Positions 58,903-64,000 of a DNA stretch of 64,000 nt are shown here, in pieces. The stretch is from the NCBI RefSeq assembly GCF_006265225.1, contig NZ_VDCS01000006.1, positions 62,001-126,000 on the forward strand, in the 5' to 3' direction. Source of the stretch: Allotamlana fucoidanivorans (GTDB taxonomy: Bacteria > Bacteroidota > Bacteroidia > Flavobacteriales > Flavobacteriaceae). The translations under genes and the position numbers were made by a program. The notes beneath the pieces are model-generated. The model did no database searches, had not been told where the DNA came from, and saw only the letters and a program-made list of their open reading frames with translations. Numbering within the stretch: position 1 is the first letter of the stretch; each line of letters begins with the position of its first letter.

Positions 58903-60399
58903 TTAATTTTCGGCGCTAGTACGCGCTTTCTGCTCTACAAAATAAGGTTGAAAGGTATATTTCGATTTTTCGTCCCATTTTACATTTGTGTTGGGCAATA
59001 ATTGCTTCAACTCCTCTAATTTTTCTTTGTACTCCTCATTTCCGGCTACGTTTATCCATTCGTTAGGGTCGTTAGCATGGTCATACAACTCTTGAGTACC
59101 ATCTTCATATTGAATATATCTAAACTGATTTGTTCTCACCGCATGATTATTCATACCATAGGTAGTTAATGCAAAAGAGTCTTCGACACCTTCATTTTTG
59201 TTCATCATAGACACCAAACTTTTACCTTCATTTCTGGAATAAGCTGGGAGACCGCTTAACTCGAGTAAGGTTGGGTAAATGGATAACATTTCAACTGGAG
59301 CATCAATCTTTTTTCCTTTTGGTAAATTTGGCCCAGCAAACATCAACGGTGCTTTCGTAGCGGTTTCCCAAAGGGCATGCTTAGCAAAGGTGCCTTTTTC
59401 CCCGAGGCGATACCCGTGGTCTGACCACAACACAATAACCGTATTATCAGCATACTTGCTATTTTCTAAAGCATCTAAAACACGGCCTAATTGGTTATCT
59501 ACAAAACTGATACAAGCCAAATAGGCTTGTACCATTTTTTTCCACTCACCACTTTCAATCGCCCAATTTGTGGTAGGCATCATAGGTAAATCGTTAATTT
59601 GTAAACCAACATCTGGAATATCAGCCAAATCATCTGCTTTATAAGGTGGTGTTTCAATAGCTTCCAAAGGATACAAATCGAACCACTTTTGAGGTACATA
59701 TAACGGCACATGTACACGCAAAAATCCAACACCTAAAAAGAAGGGTTTATCATAATCGCGTTGTAATCGCTCAATAGCCCAGGTGGCCGATGAATGATCA
59801 GGCATCAAGCTATCATTTTCAGGAAATGCACCCCAGTCTGTACTCGTTCTACCATGAACACCTTTAATACCCTTTCCATAACCATCCCATACAAAGCGCT
59901 TTTTAGGTAATGGTCCAAACCCTTTTACGCGTCCTCCTGATTCATGAAATACACTATCTGGTGCATGATTATGAAACAACTTACCAATCCCCATGGTGTG
60001 ATAGCCGTTATTGTTAAAATACTCTGGAAGAAAGGTTATATCTTTTGTTGCTGGATTACCATCTCGACGCACTTCATTATCGGGTGCCATTCCATAAATA
60101 CCAGTATTAGAGGGTCGCAACCCCGTCATGATGGACGCTCTAGAAGGGCCACAAAGTGGCGCTTGAACATGTGCATTTGTAAAGGTTACGCCCATTTCAG
60201 CTAACCTATCAAAATTTGGGGTTTTTACATTTGAAAAATTGTCAATGGGTCCTATCATATTGTTTAAGTCATCTACTGAAATAAACAATACATTAGGTTT
60301 TGAAGGTTCTTCGGAAATCGCTTGCTCCTGAGCTGTTTTGGATTTACAAGAACTGATTAACAAGCCAATTACAGCTACTAAACAGACAAGTTTTTTCAT
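58903..60399 (-). CDS. S1-family sulfatase (iduronate-2-sulfatase-like)
   Basis: The 498-aa lipoprotein sulfatase (lipobox ISSC, Cys18) has the formylglycine cysteine Cys83 in LCGPSRASIMTGLRP. FISVDDLNNMIG and WSDHGYRLGEKG carry the metal ligands. It is close in plan to the 472-aa sulfatase at 49335. It lies upstream of the PUL promoter at 58744, hence in a separate or longer transcript with the GH2 and barrel genes (14-nt and 6-nt gaps). Confidence 0.9.
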   Translation of the reverse strand: MKKLVCLVAVIGLLISSCKSKTAQEQAISEEPSKPNVLFISVDDLNNMIGPIDNFSNVKTPNFDRLAEMGVTFTNAHVQAPLCGPSRASIMTGLRPSNTGIYGMAPDNEVRRDGNPATKDITFLPEYFNNNGYHTMGIGKLFHNHAPDSVFHESGGRVKGFGPLPKKRFVWDGYGKGIKGVHGRTSTDWGAFPENDSLMPDHSSATWAIERLQRDYDKPFFLGVGFLRVHVPLYVPQKWFDLYPLEAIETPPYKADDLADIPDVGLQINDLPMMPTTNWAIESGEWKKMVQAYLACISFVDNQLGRVLDALENSKYADNTVIVLWSDHGYRLGEKGTFAKHALWETATKAPLMFAGPNLPKGKKIDAPVEMLSIYPTLLELSGLPAYSRNEGKSLVSMMNKNEGVEDSFALTTYGMNNHAVRTNQFRYIQYEDGTQELYDHANDPNEWINVAGNEEYKEKLEELKQLLPNTNVKWDEKSKYTFQPYFVEQKARTSAEN

Positions 60400-60413
60400 G
60401 ATAATATTGTTAT

Positions 60414-62234
60414 TTATTTAATGTTTTTATAAAACTTCTGTAGCGTATAAAACGCTTTCTTCTTATTTCCTGTTTCTGAAATTAGCCCTTTTCTGTTCCA
60501 GCCGTTTTGGTATGGAATTAAAGTGCGTCTTGGCGACCTAAAATCTACCAAAGTCCATGGGGTAATACCACTAATTCCAGGAATTTTAGCCAAAGTAGGT
60601 AGGGTTTCTTCATATAATAATTCTTGAAACTCTTCACTCCAACGGGTCATATTATCGGCATGATATCCTTGAAGCGCACCAGCACCAAACTCGGAAATAA
60701 TGACTGGTTTATCGATATCTATTTCCCAACGTATGTTTTTGATGTTATCAATTTTACCGCCATACCAACCATAATATTGATTGAAACTTAACACATCTAC
60801 AACCTCAGCAAATTCATCTTCAACAATCATGATATTTTTGTCCTCATCTTTACCATGGTCTTCCAAAGCCGCACTAACGAGACGTGTGTCATCTAGTTTT
60901 CTGGCTGTTGAAGCTAAATTGGTTAAAAATGTTAAACGCTCTTTAGATGTAGGCGTTTCGTTGGCCATTGACCAAATGATAGAACAAGCTCTGTTTTTAT
61001 CGCGTTGAATAAGTTCTGTTAGCTGAGTTTCAGCCTTTTTGTAGGTCTCGGTATTTGTCCATTGAATCGTCCAATACACAGGTATTTCTTCCCAAACTAA
61101 AATACCCATTTCGTCTGCTAAACGAATCATGTTTTCGCTATGCGGATAATGTGCTAAACGCACATAATTACAACCCAATTCTTTGGTCCAACCTAACAAT
61201 ACCTTGGCATCTTCAATAGACCATGCTCTACCACCACGCATGACGTTTTCTTCATGGATAGAAATCCCTTTTAAAAATATTTTTTCGCCATTTAATAAAA
61301 TTTGCTTCCCATTGGTTTCAATAGTTCTAAATCCAATTTTATCTGATATGTTATCTTTTGAAATAGCAATGTTTACATCGTATAATTTCGGATTTGTATC
61401 ACTCCAATAACTTAGACGTTTTACAGGAAATTCAAACTCAACATACCCCTCATCATCGGTAATAAAGGCTTTATTTATTTTTAATTCTGGAATGGAAAGG
61501 CTAACGTTTTGATTTCCCTTATTTTCTCCATTTAATTTAATGTATCCTGAAACCTCCTTATTGTTATTTTTAGTGAGTTGAATTTTATAATCTTCAATAA
61601 AGGTTTCATCTAACTCATAAATAGTGACATCTCTGGTGATACCCCCGTAATTCCACCAATCTGTGCTTAATGTAGGTACTTCATCTGCAGCTCGTTTATT
61701 ATCTACTTTTACAATTAAAAAGTTATCCTTTTCTTTTAAGAGATGTGTCATTTCAAAATTAAAAGGTGTAAATCCACCCACATGAACTCCTAATTTCTTT
61801 CCATTTAAATAGACATCTGTTCGGTAGTTAACTGCACCAAAGTGTACATAGTAACGTTTCGAAGCGTCATAATCTTCAACATTAAATGACTTTTTATACC
61901 AAACGGTACCCTCGTAATAAAACAGTTTTTCTTCTTGTGAGTTCCAATCTCCAGGAACAATCAAAGTAGGGGCTGTATCAAAATCGTATTCTACCCTATC
62001 CGTTTTATTTTGTGGTTTTTTATTTAAAAAGTAGGCGCTAGAACCAGGATTTTCTGTACCATCATGAGGCTCCATTCTGTAGTTATAATATCCTGTTTCG
62101 TAAACATCCACAATATAATGCCACCTACCATTTAGGCTTTGCCCGTTTCTTAAATAGCTATTTTGCAACAACGGTTCATTTGCAAATGTGAATATTGAAA
62201 TGAATAGTAGACTTATGCTAACAATATATTTCAT
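60414..62234 (-). CDS. GH2 family glycoside hydrolase (beta-glucuronidase/galactosidase type)
   Basis: The 606-aa exported protein (signal about 1-18) has the GH2 layout: sugar-binding jelly roll (about 25-215, YYVHFGAVNYRTDVYLNGKKLGVHVGGFTPF), immunoglobulin-like domain (about 220-310) and catalytic barrel (about 320-606). The acid/base is Glu426 in SMANETPTS and the nucleophile Glu515 in ISEFGAGALQG. The compact size is nearer to beta-glucuronidases than LacZ, fitting removal of a uronic acid from the sulfated polymer. It follows the truncated barrel gene by 6 nt. Confidence 0.9.
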   Translation of the reverse strand: MKYIVSISLLFISIFTFANEPLLQNSYLRNGQSLNGRWHYIVDVYETGYYNYRMEPHDGTENPGSSAYFLNKKPQNKTDRVEYDFDTAPTLIVPGDWNSQEEKLFYYEGTVWYKKSFNVEDYDASKRYYVHFGAVNYRTDVYLNGKKLGVHVGGFTPFNFEMTHLLKEKDNFLIVKVDNKRAADEVPTLSTDWWNYGGITRDVTIYELDETFIEDYKIQLTKNNNKEVSGYIKLNGENKGNQNVSLSIPELKINKAFITDDEGYVEFEFPVKRLSYWSDTNPKLYDVNIAISKDNISDKIGFRTIETNGKQILLNGEKIFLKGISIHEENVMRGGRAWSIEDAKVLLGWTKELGCNYVRLAHYPHSENMIRLADEMGILVWEEIPVYWTIQWTNTETYKKAETQLTELIQRDKNRACSIIWSMANETPTSKERLTFLTNLASTARKLDDTRLVSAALEDHGKDEDKNIMIVEDEFAEVVDVLSFNQYYGWYGGKIDNIKNIRWEIDIDKPVIISEFGAGALQGYHADNMTRWSEEFQELLYEETLPTLAKIPGISGITPWTLVDFRSPRRTLIPYQNGWNRKGLISETGNKKKAFYTLQKFYKNIK

Positions 62235-62240
62235 GTGATT

Positions 62241-64000
62241 TTAAATAACTTTGATTGTAATTTTAACTTGATTTTTATCTTCAAAAGGCATAATTAATGG
62301 CACTGCTTCTACGCCTGGTACCATATTAAATAGTCTCGCTTTTGGTGTGTCTTTTATTTTTATAGCTGTACTTGACGTGATTTTTACTGTTCCCCCTGGC
62401 TTTTCAATAGTAACTTCATGTTCTGAAACTTGATTTACTTTTTCCCCTGTTGGTGATACTATTGGTAATACAAAAGCGGTAGGTGTTTTTATAGCCTCAT
62501 TGGTAGTTGCGAGTATTTCTAATTTTTCAGAAGTTGCGGTATAATCTAAATTGAAATTTGAAGCCGTTTCTTTTACTATCTCAAAAGCTTCGTTTTTTAA
62601 TTGAACATTAGCTTTATATTCAATTTTAGTGGTATCGTCTTTTGATGTAAAAGTGGCTTCTAAATCGAATAAATTGCTGTACCAAACATTTTCCTTAAAG
62701 GTTTCTATTCTTGGTGTTAGTGCAAAATCTTTATCTGGCTGTGGTTGCTGATTATAGGCTTCCAATGTTTTATAAATTGCTACGCTTGCCGTACATAATA
62801 ATCCTACTCTATTATGATACAAAACTCCAAGTGAAGCTCCAGTGACTTGCCTTACATCATTTCTTTGACTATAGATAGAATCATACGCAGAAATTGTACC
62901 CCTCCAGTCGCCTTTACCAAATAAGGAAACATCTAACTCCCTAAAATAGGTTTCGCCATTTGCTACAGCTCTAGGAAGAGGTTCAGATTTATCTATTTTC
63001 GGTAAGTGTTCCCAATGGTCAAGCAAAGTTGCTAAAGGCTTAGCATGTGCAAAGGTATGATGAACGCAAGGCTCGATACCATGAGACACATAATGTGGAC
63101 CTCCATGTAACAATCCTTTATGGGTACATGACTTTAAAAGTTCAGTATTTTTAAAAGTAGCGGTACCTAAAGCTGGATTATAATTAGCCATAAAACTAAA
63201 GGCTGGTTGCATACCATCACTGGTTCTACTTCCCCAATAGGTCCATTTAAACATTCTGTTTCCAAAACTATTGTCTATGCCCCCATCGGGTAAAATAAAA
63301 TCTAAATGCGCATCCAAGGATTTTTTTAGTAACTTCAATAATTCCTCATCATTTTCATCCAACGCATAGAGCACCAAGTTATTCAAGGATTCTTCAATGT
63401 TATAGCCCAAATCTATACCTGGCAAACCTTTTGGGCTTAGCGCTTTTTTATTCTTTCCTTGTATCTCTCCAAATAACAAAGCGTTGGGTTCAGAAAAATG
63501 ACTTTTTATTTGGGAAACTAATTCTTTACTTCTTTCTAAATACTTTTGGTTGTTTAACAACTTCCCAATTAAATGAAGTGCGTAAATTGTTGTGGCACTG
63601 TAATTAATATTGCCACTACCCACCGCAGGGAATCTATTGTACACAAACTCAGTTGCCGATTCTAAACGTTTGTACCATCGGTTACGAGTACTTTCATCTA
63701 ATAAATCGCCGCGATATTTCAAGGTGTCTGCCAAGGCTATAGCTCCAAAAACCGTGGTTCCATCCCAAGATTTTGGATCTAAATCATTAGTCCATGCGCC
63801 ATCTTCCCTTGTTACGTTTTTACCCCATTCAAAAGATGCGATACCGGCGTCGAGATACTTTTTATCTCCTGTTGCTTTGGCCATATAAAAAAACGGATAT
63901 ACAGCATCCATGACTCGCGCATGTACTGTGTCGCAGGCGGGACAATCGAATAACCCATGAACTTTAGGGTCTGATGGCTTTATAATTTGAGTTTTTATCA
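62241..64000 (-). CDS. Unassigned exported/cytosolic barrel protein, 5' partial
   Basis: The frame is open from 62241 to the window edge, so the true start lies beyond 64000. Upstream of Met63911 the frame continues with HGLFDCPACDTVHARV, which looks coding. Visible parts suggest an (alpha/alpha) barrel (repeated helices, about 1-300 of the visible part: YPFFYMAKATGDKKYLDAG, TTIYALHLIGKLLN) and a beta-rich C-terminus. The His-rich loop HGGPHYVSHGIEPCVHHTFAHAKP could be a metal or active site. It resembles no family I can name with confidence. It heads the array GH2, sulfatase. Confidence 0.7.
   Translation of the reverse strand, partial: IKTQIIKPSDPKVHGLFDCPACDTVHARVMDAVYPFFYMAKATGDKKYLDAGIASFEWGKNVTREDGAWTNDLDPKSWDGTTVFGAIALADTLKYRGDLLDESTRNRWYKRLESATEFVYNRFPAVGSGNINYSATTIYALHLIGKLLNNQKYLERSKELVSQIKSHFSEPNALLFGEIQGKNKKALSPKGLPGIDLGYNIEESLNNLVLYALDENDEELLKLLKKSLDAHLDFILPDGGIDNSFGNRMFKWTYWGSRTSDGMQPAFSFMANYNPALGTATFKNTELLKSCTHKGLLHGGPHYVSHGIEPCVHHTFAHAKPLATLLDHWEHLPKIDKSEPLPRAVANGETYFRELDVSLFGKGDWRGTISAYDSIYSQRNDVRQVTGASLGVLYHNRVGLLCTASVAIYKTLEAYNQQPQPDKDFALTPRIETFKENVWYSNLFDLEATFTSKDDTTKIEYKANVQLKNEAFEIVKETASNFNLDYTATSEKLEILATTNEAIKTPTAFVLPIVSPTGEKVNQVSEHEVTIEKPGGTVKITSSTAIKIKDTPKARLFNMVPGVEAVPLIMPFEDKNQVKITIKVI

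Overview
The window comes from a marine member of the Flavobacteriaceae (phylum Bacteroidota). The evidence is the AT-rich DNA, promoters of the flavobacterial form (TTG, about 20 nt, then TAnnTTTG), weak or absent Shine-Dalgarno sites, a type IX secretion C-terminal domain, many SPI and SPII signal peptides, and a polysaccharide utilisation locus (PUL) rich in sulfatases. No mobile element, integrase, rRNA or CRISPR array was seen. The PUL runs off the right edge, and no SusC/SusD pair lies inside the window.

Left part (1-25 kb) is mostly housekeeping. It holds tRNA-Ser(GCU), a PgpH-type 7TM-HD phosphodiesterase, an acetyl-CoA acetyltransferase, an SH3/NlpC-P60 hydrolase, a TPR protein next to gyrA, and clpC. 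An ECF sigma factor follows with a membrane partner and a secreted beta-repeat protein. Then come katG, divergent from tpx-dgkA, a run of ftsK-lolA-lptF/G-ribBA, a DegT-type aminotransferase, a nitroreductase and tRNA-Ser(UGA). A compact structured intergenic element sits between the last two protein genes.

Middle part (25.7-40.8 kb) is a rhamnose and lactate module. lutABC (L-lactate to pyruvate) is followed by a decayed small lipoprotein gene and two unknown exported proteins. Next is a five-gene minus-strand operon: a RhaEW aldolase-dehydrogenase fusion, RhaI-type isomerase, rhamnulokinase, a tandem class II aldolase with a degenerate second half, and an AldA-type lactaldehyde dehydrogenase. 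A divergent GntR-type regulator with a sugar-binding domain lies beside it. Together the enzymes could take L-rhamnose to DHAP plus L-lactate, and LutABC could take lactate to pyruvate.

Right part (40.8-64 kb) is a minus-strand, tightly packed PUL. It contains an extracytoplasmic lactonase-like propeller, a heparinase II/III-type lyase, a GH106-like rhamnosidase gene broken by two in-frame TAA codons, an alkaline-phosphatase-fold protein without a sulfatase motif, a DUF1961 lipoprotein, four S1 formylglycine sulfatases, a GH78 rhamnosidase, a clan GH-A enzyme with a T9SS tail, a GH2 enzyme and an unassigned barrel protein cut by the window edge. The set of sulfatases, rhamnosidases, lyase and GH2 fits a sulfated, rhamnose- and uronic-acid-containing polymer. 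Ulvan from green algae is the best guess.

The most notable new observation is a near-identical 21-bp element upstream of both the rhamnose operon (39457-39477) and the main PUL operon (58771-58791). In both places it lies exactly 19 nt upstream of a -7-like box. This suggests one regulator, plausibly the GntR protein encoded between them, couples polymer breakdown to monosaccharide catabolism.
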